Of a stretch of DNA of 64,000 nt, positions 61,401 to 62,959 are shown in pieces. The stretch is from Dugong dugon (taxonomy: Eukaryota; Chordata; Mammalia; Sirenia; Dugongidae), in assembly GCA_030035585.1 (NCBI GenBank), contig CM057482.1, positions 7,675,001-7,739,000 on the forward strand, given 5' to 3'. How positions within the stretch are numbered: the stretch's first letter is position 1; each line of letters starts with the position of its first letter. The position numbers and the translations under genes were made by a program. A model generated the notes under the pieces. That model was not told the origin of the DNA and did not search any database. It was given only the letters and a program-made list of their open reading frames with translations.

Positions 61401-62695
61401 AAACATTTATTTAGGATTAAAAAAAAGCAGAATCCATGTTTAAAAGTCTTATTATTTTTAACTCAGAGAAAGACCATAACCTCTATTTTAGAAAAAAAAA
61501 AAACAAAACAAACCTGTTGCCATCAGGTCGATTCCAACACAGAGTAACCCCAGAGGACAGAGCAGAACTGCCCCACAGGGTCTCCAAGAAGCAGCTGGTG
61601 GATTCAAACTGCCAACCTTTTGGTTAGCAGCTGTATCATTTAACTACTGCGCCACCAGGCTCCATAACCTCTGCACAACTATTTAATGAGGAAGGGGCTT
61701 TGGAGGAAGTTCTTCTAAGTCCCTCTACTACGCTTTCTCACATATTCACACCTTTATACACCTGTTCCTCTTTCTACCCTCTCCCAGCCCGTTTCCTGGT
61801 CCCTTTTTCAGGGATTTTATCTTACTCTTCCTCAAAAACTCAACTCAAACGTCACTTCCTCCAGGAACTCCTCCCTGATCGGCTCAGGCTGCTCAGATGC
61901 CCCCTCCCCTCAACACCACCACTCCCTCCAAAAGCACCTGGGAACATTTTAACAAGAGCACTTACAAAAATTGTAGTTGTTTTCTTGTTTGAGTTCAGAG
62001 TCTGCGTCTTTTATCTGTATATCCTTAGCATGTAGCGTACACAGCAAATATTTGTTAAATGTGTGAACAAGGAGGAAAAATAAACTTAATCTTTCCTCAA
62101 GAAATCTTCGGACGGAAAGCATATACTAATAATACACATACATATTTTAAATACAGACGTACCATATTTTTCGATTCTATTAAGGGTTTCTACAATTCAC
62201 AACTTTTTTGTTGTTGTTGTTGTTTTGTCACTACTTCCCTTTCTGGCTTTTTTGTATGAAATTCAAAGCACACCACATTTCGACATAAACTCGACGGCAA
62301 CGGGTTTGAGTTGTTTTGGTTAAAGTCATTCAAAAACATGTTACAGGGCATGCTACTGTTTTTTTTATGAAATATATCTCCCAAATATAATTCATCTTTA
62401 ACATACTGAAATTTTAAAACATCACTGCTACATGTAATCTGCCTATATAAAATTTTTCATCTATATCAATAATCCACAAATTTATCTTAGAAGAGGTAAG
62501 TAATTCGAAATATCCATTATTTATTCATCTCACTTTACAAAAACAGATGAAAATCACATACTTCTCTGATTTCAAAATTCAGCAGCACACTAATGATGTC
62601 TACAGATCTAATCTCTTCCACTCCAACAGTTAAAGTGTCTTGCGAAGCATGTCCATTTTGTTGTGATGTAGAGATTGCAAGATCTTTACTTTCAC
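2407..62695 (-). CDS. VPS13C: VPS13C, partial gene (37 internal coding exons)
   Basis: Bridge-like lipid-transfer protein of the VPS13 family, known to sit at ER contacts with late endosomes, lysosomes and lipid droplets and to carry phospholipids along a hydrophobic groove; human loss causes early-onset Parkinson disease. Thirty-seven exons on the minus strand join in phase into about 1,994 codons without a stop, and the product matches human VPS13C as I remember it along its whole length, for example [17 protein letters not shown] and [13 protein letters not shown]. Order of regions: central channel repeats (exons 62695 down to about 28483), VAB adaptor-binding repeats (about 26304 down to 13925), then the start of the VPS13 C-terminal region (about 6656 down to 2407). 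The chorein N-terminus and the final helical/PH part are outside the window. All introns are GT-AG. VPS13A is the nearest alternative, but the residues fit VPS13C. The gene symbol rests on recall, not on a search. Confidence 0.95.
2547..4362. other. Intron between e36 and e37, no repeat recognised
   Basis: About 1.8 kb of AT-rich sequence. I see no coding exon, RNA gene or interspersed repeat that I can name; a run of A at 2578-2594 is the only simple repeat. Confidence 0.5.
4363..4476 (-). CDS. VPS13C: VPS13C exon e36
   Basis: Thirty-eight codons: [20 protein letters not shown] then [33 protein letters not shown] is a VPS13 hallmark that continues into the next exon. Phase 0 at both ends; acceptor TTTCAG, donor GTTTGT. 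Confidence 0.96.
4600..4711 (-). CDS. VPS13C: VPS13C exon e35
   Basis: Encodes [20 protein letters not shown] then [17 protein letters not shown]. The FL(G/x)A(I/V)..LF pattern is conserved through the family. The acceptor is CCGTAG; the donor is GTAATA. Confidence 0.96.
5162..5329 (+). repeat. AfroSINE with target-site duplication
   Basis: tRNA-derived head (ggctggtggcacagtggtta) with A and B box-like segments (gtggttaagagctcagc, ggtcagcagttcgaatcc), then the tail tgagtcggaatcaacttgac. It is flanked by a perfect 10-base duplication, attattaaaa, at 5152-5161 and 5330-5339. Confidence 0.9.
5493..5562 (-). CDS. VPS13C: VPS13C exon e34
   Basis: Encodes [20 protein letters not shown] then QF, ending two bases into Lys. 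It marks the start of the region that is a C-terminal domain shared with ATG2. Acceptor TTGTAG, donor GTAAGT. Confidence 0.95.
5675..5756 (-). CDS. VPS13C: VPS13C exon e33
   Basis: Encodes [20 protein letters not shown] then KSIALDS, with the [12 protein letters not shown] motif found in all VPS13 proteins. It ends one base into Glu. Acceptor TTTCAG, donor GTAAAA. Confidence 0.96.
5757..6515. other. Intron between e32 and e33, no feature seen
   Basis: About 760 bases of A-rich unique sequence. No repeat or exon is recognisable. Confidence 0.45.
6516..6656 (-). CDS. VPS13C: VPS13C exon e32
   Basis: Forty-seven codons: [40 protein letters not shown] and ARLYWLQ. Phase 0 at both ends; acceptor TTCCAG, donor GTAACA. 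Confidence 0.96.
6943..6996 (+). repeat. RTE/AfroSINE 3' tail fragment
   Basis: Only the tail remains: ggtcactatgagtcagaatt, then gactcagtagc and an A/C-rich end. It is too short to tell SINE from RTE. Confidence 0.6.
7667..7691. repeat. (CCA)n microsatellite
   Basis: About eight ACC triplets 36 bases inside the intron from the donor of exon e31. In one minus-strand frame it reads as poly-Val, but this is intronic. Confidence 0.9.
7727..7868 (-). CDS. VPS13C: VPS13C exon e31
   Basis: Encodes [20 protein letters not shown] then [20 protein letters not shown] and KLDNNLE. Acceptor TTTTAG, donor GTATAC. A (CCA)n run lies 36 bases into the downstream intron. Confidence 0.95.
8337..8432 (-). repeat. 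AfroSINE 3' fragment, antisense
   Basis: Complement of the SINE tail: ctgctgtcaagtcgattccg, then cagaacagagctgctccaca. The tRNA head is missing. It sits inside the hAT element. Confidence 0.75.
9016..9179 (+). repeat. AfroSINE inserted in hAT fossil
   Basis: Nearly complete: ggagccctggtgccacagtg, B box ggtcagcagttcgaatc and tail ggaattgactcgatggcaat. The 9-base duplication ctatcaaat flanks it at 9007-9015 and 9180-9188. Confidence 0.93.
10051..10267 (+). repeat. AfroSINE, second subfamily, inserted in hAT fossil
   Basis: Head agtccctgggtggtacaaac and middle ggcctggtgatctgctttta define a different subfamily from the GGAGCCCTGG type; the tail ggaattgactcgacagcaac is shared. It is flanked by cttagcacag at 10039-10048 and 10268-10277. 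Confidence 0.88.
11090..11125 (+). repeat. (CA)n microsatellite
   Basis: Imperfect CA/TA run passing into a C-rich stretch (acaccccc), within the intron between e29... and e30's downstream neighbour, just left of exon e30. Confidence 0.8.
11361..11596 (-). CDS. VPS13C: VPS13C exon e30
   Basis: Encodes [40 protein letters not shown] and [28 protein letters not shown] and [13 protein letters not shown] mark the passage from the VAB region to the APT1/C-terminal part. It ends two bases into Ser. The intron that follows in the transcript holds the hAT transposon. Confidence 0.96.
11848..11903 (+). repeat. Short tandem duplication (about 24-base unit)
   Basis: The segment gggcattcagcaggagcaag recurs directly as gggcatttagcaggagcaag, with one substitution and a short spacer. 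Confidence 0.75.
12480..12850 (+). repeat. Ancient L1 3' fragment
   Basis: Pattern aatgtaaccttattgcagaa, then cataaccctataatccaaaa and cttctccatgtctttagatg follows the old L1M 3' UTR (matching pieces are also present near 600-800). Confidence 0.55.
12905..13100 (+). repeat. MIR
   Basis: Core MIR pattern: gggctctggagtcagactct, then attactcactgtgccttcac, gggattattatgaagattaa and aagcatagtgcctgg. Confidence 0.85.
13105..13244 (-). repeat. AfroSINE fragment, antisense
   Basis: tgtaatctttacggaagcag, then ggttcaaaccatggaccttt and gcttcaccattgtgcccgta, ending in the complement of the GGAGCCC head. The 3' tail is lost; the fragment joins the MIR directly. Confidence 0.85.
13925..14051 (-). CDS. VPS13C: VPS13C exon e29
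   Basis: Encodes [40 protein letters not shown] and [15 protein letters not shown] is strongly conserved. Acceptor TTATAG, donor GTAATG. It ends in phase 0. Confidence 0.96.
14452..14612 (+). repeat. MER5A-like hAT non-autonomous element
   Basis: gtgtggtctgtggaccagca, then gcattacctggcaacttgtt and cttactgaatcagaatctgc match the MER5A pattern. Confidence 0.7.
14768..14798 (+). repeat. (GT)n microsatellite
   Basis: A GT run directly beside the tail side of the SINE at 14800-14990. Confidence 0.85.
14800..14990 (-). repeat. AfroSINE, antisense
   Basis: caccaagttgattacgactg, agcagaaccaccccacaggg, gggtttgaactgctgacctt and taaccattgcgccaccaggg give the full element in reverse. Beyond it an AT-rich palindromic stretch (14996-15065) follows. 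Confidence 0.9.
15722..15855 (-). CDS. VPS13C: VPS13C exon e28
   Basis: Encodes [20 protein letters not shown] then [31 protein letters not shown] is a further VAB repeat core (Asn-His-Thr-Pro). It ends two bases into Ser at donor GTGTGA. Confidence 0.96.
16130..16258 (-). CDS. VPS13C: VPS13C exon e27
   Basis: Forty-three codons: [20 protein letters not shown] then [20 protein letters not shown]. The C-x-PFWP start and the GTLLSLED end are typical of this segment. Phase 0 at both ends; donor GTAAGC, acceptor CTCCAG. Confidence 0.96.
16665..16870 (+). repeat. MIR
   Basis: ctgatcttaatcaaatcata, then cactgagcctcagttttctg and gatctgtaaactggggtaat are the MIR core. Confidence 0.85.
17340..17470 (+). 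repeat. Probable MIR/L2 remnant
   Basis: The pattern gactcagtttccttctctat followed by aaaatgaggggactgaattt is MIR-like; the preceding hundred bases resemble L2. It is degraded, so the limits are rough. Confidence 0.45.
17590..17706 (-). repeat. RTE LINE 3' end, antisense
   Basis: tgttgttgttgttaggtgcc, then catcctcacagtcattgctg and gcttgagcccactgttgca is the reverse complement of the last 115 bases of the RTE element at 29600-31931. The (GTT)n corresponds to its AAC tail. Confidence 0.88.
18020..18184 (-). CDS. VPS13C: VPS13C exon e26
   Basis: Fifty-five codons: [40 protein letters not shown] and [23 protein letters not shown] repeats the Asn-x-Ser strand pattern of the VAB cores. Phase 0 at both ends. 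Confidence 0.96.
18185..18902. other. Intron between e25 and e26, no feature seen
   Basis: About 720 bases of AT-rich sequence. Nothing recognisable. Confidence 0.45.
18903..19007 (-). CDS. VPS13C: VPS13C exon e25
   Basis: Thirty-five codons: [20 protein letters not shown] then [15 protein letters not shown]. Begins straight after acceptor GTGTAG; donor GTAAGA. Phase 0 at both ends. Confidence 0.95.
19200..19354 (-). repeat. AfroSINE with target-site duplication, antisense
   Basis: ctgctatcaagtcaattttg, agcagaactgctccataggg, cagctggtggattcaaactg and taaccactgtgctaccaagg. The 11-base duplication acctatgcaat lies at 19189-19199 and 19355-19365. Confidence 0.94.
19883..20082 (+). repeat. MER5A-like hAT non-autonomous element
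   Basis: gtggttctcaagagtgtggt, then gtgcatcacctgggaatttg and ctaaatcagactctggaggc, with the inverted end near aggtgattctaggacacact. The terminal inverted repeat pattern is visible. Confidence 0.78.
20451..20657 (-). repeat. AfroSINE with (GTT)n tail, antisense
   Basis: Starts with gttgttgttgttgggtgctg, then ctcatggcaaccccatgaga, agcatatcactaggtctttt and taactattgtgccaccagga. The (GTT)n is the complement of an RTE-style AAC tail. Confidence 0.88.
20906..21295 (-). CDS. VPS13C: VPS13C exon e24 (390 bases, largest here)
   Basis: One hundred and thirty codons: [60 protein letters not shown] and [31 protein letters not shown] is the best conserved motif of the SHR-BD/VAB region in all VPS13 proteins. 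Phase 0 at both ends; acceptor TTTTAG, donor GTGTGT. Confidence 0.97.
21585..21690 (+). repeat. MIR remnant
   Basis: ggctggattcaggaaccttg, then aaccacttaactgcctgggc and ttcacttcatcatctattca follow the MIR core with gaps. Confidence 0.5.
21955..22249 (-). CDS. VPS13C: VPS13C exon e23 (VAB / SHR-BD region)
   Basis: Encodes [60 protein letters not shown] and [28 protein letters not shown] is a repeat core within the region known as SHR-BD/DUF1162. It ends in phase 0 at donor GTATGT. Confidence 0.95.
22345..22430 (-). repeat. MIR fragment, antisense
   Basis: gatgcagaaaccaaggctaa, then gcccaaggtcacacagctaa is the reverse MIR core. Confidence 0.7.
22763..22884 (-). CDS. VPS13C: VPS13C exon e22
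   Basis: Encodes [20 protein letters not shown] then [20 protein letters not shown], ending two bases into Arg. [12 protein letters not shown] is another VAB repeat core. Acceptor CAACAG, donor GTAGAT. Confidence 0.95.
23111..23970 (+). repeat. L1 3' UTR (5'-truncated L1 insertion)
   Basis: Runs from aagtggtaactctggtgaag through ccaaactccctgagggacca, catctagctcaactggcata and gccagaaagctggtaatggg to a tail of about 27 A at 23944-23970. It is closely similar to 50300-51110. A probable duplication (gctgatgttta at 23100-23110, gctgctgttta at 23971-23981) flanks it. An internal run of A at 23600-23617 interrupts it. Confidence 0.85.
24147..24661 (-). mobile_element. Solo LTR, ERVL-MaLR-like, antisense
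   Basis: Endogenous-retrovirus-type LTR fossil in reverse orientation. It runs from TGTTAG to ATAACA and contains the complement of a poly(A) signal region (actcaaaatacaac side) and the tract gagtcatggcctagccaagt. It matches, in reverse, the LTR at 46309-46876. Short similar bases flank both ends. There are no internal genes beside it, so it is a solo LTR; it is moderately diverged and is not functional as an element. Confidence 0.75.
25290..25450 (-). CDS. VPS13C: VPS13C exon e21
   Basis: Encodes [40 protein letters not shown] and [13 protein letters not shown]. Starts two bases into Val and ends in phase 0. Acceptor CCTTAG, donor GTAATA. Confidence 0.95.
25451..26039. other. Intron between e20 and e21, no feature seen
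   Basis: About 590 bases, AT-rich. No repeat recognised. Confidence 0.45.
26040..26304 (-). CDS. VPS13C: VPS13C exon e20 (first clear VAB repeat)
   Basis: Encodes [60 protein letters not shown] and [23 protein letters not shown] fits the pattern of a VAB repeat core (Asn followed by a small residue, then a beta strand). It ends one base into Val. Confidence 0.95.
26471..26626 (-). CDS. VPS13C: VPS13C exon e19
   Basis: Fifty-two codons: [40 protein letters not shown] and [12 protein letters not shown]. The stretch DDFIFLPEP appears two residues longer than the human form I remember (DDFIPEP). Phase 0 at both ends. Confidence 0.94.
27450..27926 (+). repeat. hAT-Charlie-type non-autonomous element
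   Basis: Inverted ends: gattctcaaaggttttggtc at the left and cacactttgagaatcactga at the right. Inside are tcttgggaccccttgacact and tcatatctgcatctgcattc, which match a known old hAT family with internal deletion. A TA-rich simple repeat lies in the middle (about 27650-27680). Confidence 0.7.
27985..28071 (-). CDS. VPS13C: VPS13C exon e18
   Basis: Twenty-nine codons: [20 protein letters not shown] then KRQWNLRLD. The [12 protein letters not shown] block is a conserved VPS13 motif at the entry to the VAB region. Phase 0 at both ends; donor GTAAGG. Confidence 0.95.
28072..28482. other. Intron between e17 and e18, no feature seen
   Basis: About 410 bases. No repeat recognised. Confidence 0.4.
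28483..28848 (-). CDS. VPS13C: VPS13C exon e17 (366 bases)
   Basis: Encodes 122 codons: [20 protein letters not shown], then [40 protein letters not shown] and [14 protein letters not shown]. Phase 0 at both ends. The [14 protein letters not shown] block lies near the end of the channel region. Acceptor TTTAAG (after a run of T), donor GTATGG. Confidence 0.96.
29300..29595 (+). repeat. Possible L2 remnant interrupted by RTE
   Basis: ctttcaggataaaattcaaa followed by ttctcttagcttagtgcaaa resembles the L2 3' region. The upstream part is too worn to be sure. Confidence 0.35.
29600..31931 (+). mobile_element. RTE-clade LINE (BovB-related), 5'-truncated
   Basis: LINE with reverse-transcriptase pieces in shifting frames: 30344-30667 (helical, [16 protein letters not shown]); 30736-31008 ([22 protein letters not shown] box A-like); 30935-31177 ([17 protein letters not shown], then [10 protein letters not shown], the catalytic YADD); 31020-31547 ([16 protein letters not shown] and [20 protein letters not shown]). 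Stops and frameshifts between these show it is dead. The 3' end ggtcgccgtgagtggaaacc, then an (AAC)n tail at 31917-31930, is of the RTE type. The endonuclease half is absent. Possible duplication: agtgcaaag near 29592 and agtgcacaaag near 31931. A SINE lies within it at 29843-29997. Confidence 0.9.
29843..29997 (-). repeat. AfroSINE nested in RTE LINE, antisense
   Basis: cactgcgttgagtcgattct, agtagaactgcccaatgggg and taaccactgcgccaccacgg. A perfect 14-base duplication of the RTE sequence, catgaagaaagcaa, lies at 29829-29842 and 29998-30011, so the SINE inserted after the LINE. Confidence 0.96.
32268..32404 (+). repeat. AfroSINE
   Basis: tgcctggtggtgcagtggtt, gctgcgaaccaaaaggtcgg and ctatactgtcgactcaacag. 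Directly followed by the T/G tract at 32405-32441. Confidence 0.88.
32405..32441 (+). repeat. T-run followed by G-run
   Basis: A run of about 12 T followed by about 20 G broken by one C. The G tract is long enough to allow quadruplex folding. Confidence 0.85.
32535..32795 (+). repeat. L2 LINE 3' end
   Basis: ttctctgaaagcaagaacta, then gatgccttgtacagggcatt and tagtaggagctcaacaaatg follow the L2 3' end. Confidence 0.75.
33384..33476 (-). CDS. VPS13C: VPS13C exon e16
   Basis: Thirty-one codons, [20 protein letters not shown] then [11 protein letters not shown], in phase 0 at both ends. Acceptor TTCTAG, donor GTTAGT. The next exon in the transcript is 4.5 kb away across the intron that contains the RTE LINE. 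Confidence 0.95.
33477..34555. other. Intron between e15 and e16, mostly unique
   Basis: AT-rich, without a clear repeat. A 15-base direct repeat, gagcttttaattgat, occurs at 34053-34067 and 34081-34095 around a (TTAA)n run. Confidence 0.5.
34560..34705 (+). repeat. MIR
   Basis: ggctaggtcactgaacctct, then cagtatccttatctgtaaaa and ctcacattctaggat give the MIR core. Confidence 0.7.
34759..34988 (-). CDS. VPS13C: VPS13C exon e15
   Basis: Encodes [20 protein letters not shown], then [20 protein letters not shown] and [39 protein letters not shown] is a landmark of VPS13C. Ends in phase 0 (Thr) at donor GTAAGA. Confidence 0.96.
35309..35396 (+). repeat. T/G-rich simple repeat
   Basis: Imperfect units of the type tgttgtgttttgtgttgtgt within the intron between e14 and e15. 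Confidence 0.8.
35768..35962 (+). repeat. Possible hAT/MER-type remnant
   Basis: Begins gactcaaaccacgttcaaag and ends ggctgcaaaccactgaccca, loosely like inverted hAT termini. The inside is not recognised. Confidence 0.3.
36222..36469 (-). CDS. VPS13C: VPS13C exon e14
   Basis: Encodes [20 protein letters not shown], then [20 protein letters not shown] and [20 protein letters not shown]. This is a channel repeat with an amphipathic helix and a charged loop. Acceptor CTTCAG, donor GTTAGC. One base in at the start and one base out at the end. Confidence 0.95.
36470..37689. other. Intron between e13 and e14, no feature seen
   Basis: About 1.2 kb, AT-rich. No repeat or RNA gene recognised. Confidence 0.45.
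37690..37859 (-). CDS. VPS13C: VPS13C exon e13
   Basis: Encodes [20 protein letters not shown], then [20 protein letters not shown] and [16 protein letters not shown]. Donor GTCTGT departs from consensus at +3 and +4; acceptor CCACAG. It ends two bases into Arg. Confidence 0.94.
39193..39325. repeat. Chimeric AfroSINE: antisense piece joined to sense piece
   Basis: 39193-39284 is the antisense 3' half (cactgagttgattgtaactc, gagaactgccctacagggtt). From about 39285 it switches to the sense tRNA head (gagctcagctgctaaccaaa, gtttgaatcc). Confidence 0.75.
39335..39690 (+). mobile_element. Possible LTR-derived fossil
   Basis: The tract with ttcttccctaataaacccaa and a poly(A)-signal-like AATAAA, followed by ccattgcaacaagttattga, resembles the 3' part of a retroviral LTR and the sequence just after it. 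The limits and family are uncertain. It carries no intact gene and is best treated as an old fragment. Confidence 0.35.
40259..40368 (-). CDS. VPS13C: VPS13C exon e12
   Basis: Encodes [20 protein letters not shown] then [17 protein letters not shown] placed the acceptor at ATCATCAG because it completes the Glu codon begun in e11. The open frame continues upstream past this AG, so the 3' splice site is the least certain of the set. Donor GTATGT. Confidence 0.88.
40730..40850 (-). repeat. MIR fragment, antisense
   Basis: ggaggcagagagaagctaac, then gcccagtgcacttctcactg gives a worn MIR core. Confidence 0.5.
40851..42380. other. Intron between e11 and e12, unassigned
   Basis: About 1.5 kb with a GC-richer patch near 41330-41480 and 42090-42240. 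No exon, RNA gene or named repeat could be supported. Confidence 0.45.
42381..42534 (-). CDS. VPS13C: VPS13C exon e11
   Basis: Encodes [20 protein letters not shown], then a polar linker [20 protein letters not shown] and [11 protein letters not shown]. The linker half is variable against the human residues I recall. Acceptor TTCTAG, donor GTATAA. Confidence 0.93.
43120..43285 (+). repeat. MIR
   Basis: gtgagcctccctaactcgtt, tcctaatcattaaaatagga and gtggttgtgagtaacatgaa follow the MIR core. Confidence 0.65.
43370..43422 (+). repeat. (GC)n(AC)n alternating tract
   Basis: About ten bases of GCGCGC followed by some 20 AC units: an unbroken purine-pyrimidine alternation. Confidence 0.95.
44062..44600 (+). 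repeat. Old L1 3' fragment
   Basis: ttgaaatacttcaagcataa, then cgtcccctgtgtacctacca and tgaatataccataattttat match old L1 3' UTR patterns. It starts at a T run (44069-44081). Confidence 0.5.
45282..45480 (-). repeat. AfroSINE, second subfamily, antisense
   Basis: tgccgtcaagtcaattccaa, ggagaccccatgtgtcagag, agcagatcaccaggtctgtc and actgtttgcaccatccaggg; same subfamily as 10051-10267. Confidence 0.88.
45746..45893 (-). CDS. VPS13C: VPS13C exon e10
   Basis: Encodes [20 protein letters not shown] then [20 protein letters not shown] and IKGKLKPMQ. Its acceptor AG is preceded by an unbroken run of about 18 T (A on the plus strand, 45896-45913), so the polypyrimidine tract is a mononucleotide repeat. 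Donor GTAAGT. Confidence 0.95.
45894..45913 (-). promoter_or_regulatory. 3' splice site of e10 with pure T tract
   Basis: Read on the minus strand, about 18 consecutive T precede the AG of exon e10. Mononucleotide length change here would alter the polypyrimidine tract directly. Confidence 0.85.
46309..46876 (+). mobile_element. Solo LTR, ERVL-MaLR-like
   Basis: LTR fossil in sense orientation, same family as 24147-24661. Landmarks are tcaacttggcttaggccatg, ttgtccaccattttgtgatg, gagagaataaatttctcttt (poly(A) signal) and an end at gcactacataactaagaca. Five-base flanks ctcat and ctcac fit a short target duplication. No internal region is present; it is old and inactive. Confidence 0.78.
47300..51186 (+). 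mobile_element. 5'-truncated L1 LINE (ORF2 RT to 3' UTR)
   Basis: Starts inside ORF2 after the endonuclease domain and runs to a 3' UTR ending near 51186. 47990-48739 is an open stretch of 249 codons with the RT core: [29 protein letters not shown] and catalytic FADD near residue 163. 48919-49248 and 49594-50073 hold the C-terminal half, including the C-x3-C...H-x4-C knuckle ([18 protein letters not shown]). Stops and shifts separate the parts, so it is inactive. Flanks aaaaaccgatgttca (47285-47299) and agaaaccagtgttca (51187-51201) look like a target duplication with two or three changes. It is antisense to VPS13C. Confidence 0.92.
51324..51628 (-). CDS. VPS13C: VPS13C exon e9
   Basis: Encodes [20 protein letters not shown], a helical stretch rich in Ala and Lys, then [20 protein letters not shown] and [14 protein letters not shown]. 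The [10 protein letters not shown] motif is a strongly conserved VPS13 signature. The intron downstream of it (lower coordinates) holds the large L1 and an LTR. It ends two bases into Arg. Confidence 0.95.
51629..52827. other. Intron between e8 and e9, no clear feature
   Basis: About 1.2 kb, AT-rich. No repeat recognised with confidence. Confidence 0.45.
52828..52995 (-). CDS. VPS13C: VPS13C exon e8
   Basis: Fifty-six codons: [20 protein letters not shown], then [20 protein letters not shown] and KFFMSLL. Phase 0 at both ends. Donor GTAAGT, acceptor TTTCAG. Confidence 0.95.
53285..53372 (+). repeat. L2-type LINE 3' end remnant
   Basis: ccaatgcctaacaaagtgct, then taacacatgacaagcaataa is the worn L2/MIR 3' end pattern. 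Confidence 0.5.
53427..53530 (-). CDS. VPS13C: VPS13C exon e7
   Basis: Encodes [20 protein letters not shown] then [14 protein letters not shown]. Acceptor CCATAG, donor GTGATT. Begins two bases into the Gly codon and ends in phase 0. Confidence 0.94.
54238..54432 (-). repeat. MIR, antisense
   Basis: atcctcacaacaacctcatg, ttatctctattttacagaag and gctcaaggtcaggcagtaac form a well-kept reverse MIR. Confidence 0.85.
54863..54979 (-). CDS. VPS13C: VPS13C exon e6
   Basis: Encodes [20 protein letters not shown] then [18 protein letters not shown], a typical alternating beta pattern of the VPS13 channel wall. It begins with two bases finishing a Val codon and ends one base into Gly. Donor GTAAGT, acceptor TTTCAG. 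Confidence 0.94.
54980..56362. other. Intron between e5 and e6, no named repeat
   Basis: About 1.4 kb, AT-rich. A short inverted pair (gtccctttc near 56050 and gcaaagggac near 56077) is the only structure seen. Confidence 0.45.
56363..56525 (-). CDS. VPS13C: VPS13C exon e5
   Basis: Encodes [20 protein letters not shown], then a Ser/Ala-rich stretch ([19 protein letters not shown]) and LKA, ending one base into a Val codon. The second half is low complexity and differs most from the human residues I recall, as expected of a surface loop. Donor GTAGTA is weak. Confidence 0.93.
56526..57216. other. Intron between e4 and e5, no feature seen
   Basis: About 690 bases. No repeat recognised apart from a T run at 56626-56639. 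Confidence 0.4.
57217..57276 (-). CDS. VPS13C: VPS13C exon e4 (60 bases)
   Basis: Smallest exon in the window: twenty codons, [20 protein letters not shown]. Acceptor TTGTAG, donor GTAATC, phase 0 at both ends, so skipping it would keep the frame. Confidence 0.93.
57737..57898 (+). repeat. AfroSINE
   Basis: acttcagtggtgcagtggtt, gctgaaaggttgtcggttct and ggctgctatgagtcagaacc. It lies in the intron between e3 and e4. Confidence 0.88.
57965..58047 (-). CDS. VPS13C: VPS13C exon e3
   Basis: Encodes [15 protein letters not shown] then [12 protein letters not shown]. Donor GTACCT is weak at +4 to +6; the acceptor is TTCTAG. It starts two bases into a codon completed from e2 and ends in phase 0. 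The upstream intron is the one that carries the minisatellite. Confidence 0.94.
58971..60240. repeat. VPS13C intronic minisatellite (about 55/26-base units)
   Basis: Nineteen long units of about 55 bases, each with a gttgatcaaa core (plus strand: gccccatgttgatcaaaagc, tacacgagtgacttacacag, agtgtcccacacta), mixed with about nine short units of 26 bases (tatgagtgacttacacagag, tgtccc). The short unit is a copy of the right half of the long one. On the gene's sense strand about 24 of 28 units read GTGTAAGTCAC, a consensus 5' splice donor. The array ends five bases from exon e2. Units are very similar, pointing to recent or ongoing homogenisation. Confidence 0.95.
60220..60251 (-). promoter_or_regulatory. 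5' splice site of e2 next to decoy donor
   Basis: The true donor is CACTG|GTGAGTGTG at 60245/60246. The first array-borne donor core, GTAAGT, occupies 60220-60225 on the minus strand, 20 bases downstream. The true site fits U1 well (GTGAGT), but the decoy core is closer to the full consensus. Confidence 0.85.
60246..60402 (-). CDS. VPS13C: VPS13C exon e2 (donor abuts minisatellite)
   Basis: Encodes [20 protein letters not shown], then [20 protein letters not shown] and FDFT, ending one base into an Asp codon. The donor is G|GTGAGTGTG. The bases directly after it already belong to the flank of the tandem array at 58971-60240. A consensus GTAAGT lies 20 bases further into the intron; its use would add 20 bases and shift the frame. 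Confidence 0.95.
60765..61208 (-). repeat. MER20-like hAT element split by a SINE
   Basis: caaggttcctcagccttggc, gtgggggctgtcctgtgcag and ctccagatatgccaaatatc match MER20 in reverse. The rest (from aaatatccctcaggtgggga) continues after the SINE at 60941-61151. Confidence 0.82.
60941..61151 (-). repeat. AfroSINE nested in MER20, antisense
   Basis: ccttagagtcgattctgact, agcagaactgccccctaggg, tgtaatcttcacggaagcag and ttcggttagcagctgagcga. A 12-base duplication, aaatatccctca, lies at 60929-60940 and 61152-61163. Confidence 0.95.
61485..61661 (-). repeat. AfroSINE with target-site duplication, antisense
   Basis: ttgccatcaggtcgattcca, agcagaactgccccacaggg and taactactgcgccaccaggc. The 11-base duplication ccataacctct lies at 61474-61484 and 61662-61672. 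Confidence 0.95.
61720..62070 (+). repeat. L2 LINE 3' end
   Basis: aactcaactcaaacgtcact, tcctccaggaactcctccct and the end agcaaatatttgttaaatgt follow the L2 3' end. Confidence 0.82.
62205..62320 (+). repeat. (GTT)n and AfroSINE tail fragment
   Basis: A GTT run at 62207-62225 and, from 62284, the SINE end cataaactcgacggcaacgg with gtttgag. Nothing else of the SINE is left. Confidence 0.6.
62562..62695 (-). CDS. VPS13C: VPS13C exon e1 (first in window)
   Basis: Acceptor CTTTAG on the right and donor GTATGT on the left. It starts with two bases of a split codon and ends in phase 0. It encodes [14 protein letters not shown] followed by [14 protein letters not shown] and ends NFEIRE, leading into VVVTLMKK of the next exon. 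The Ser/Gln/Asn-rich start looks like a flexible linker before a channel segment. Confidence 0.93.
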
Positions 62696-62959
62696 CTAAA
62701 GATGTTTAAAAGAAATTAATTTACTCCTCCTCACACATTTCTTCCATGAACATTTACTGAGGACTTACATGAGTATTCAGTGGCTGGTGCAGGCACTGAA
62801 AATCCACAAACCAGTAAGACATACCTCCACTCCTTAGAAAACTCATGAATAGGTAGAAGACACGTATATGTTTAAAATACAAACAAAATAAACAAGCCAC
62901 ATCTAGTGATACTAAGTGAATAAATATTAACAGACACAGAGTAAGGAAGTTTTTTTAAT

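Noticed and set aside
5162-61661. tRNA genes at the A/B-box-like segments
   Set aside because: They are the tRNA-derived heads of AfroSINEs, joined to SINE bodies and tails, not free tRNA genes.
61700-62035. 111-codon open frame rich in Leu, Ser and Pro
   Set aside because: It falls in an L2 3' end and lacks protein homology.
2407-62695. VPS13A as gene identity
   Set aside because: The residues fit VPS13C as remembered (for example [22 protein letters not shown]); VPS13A is shorter and differs in the linker exons.
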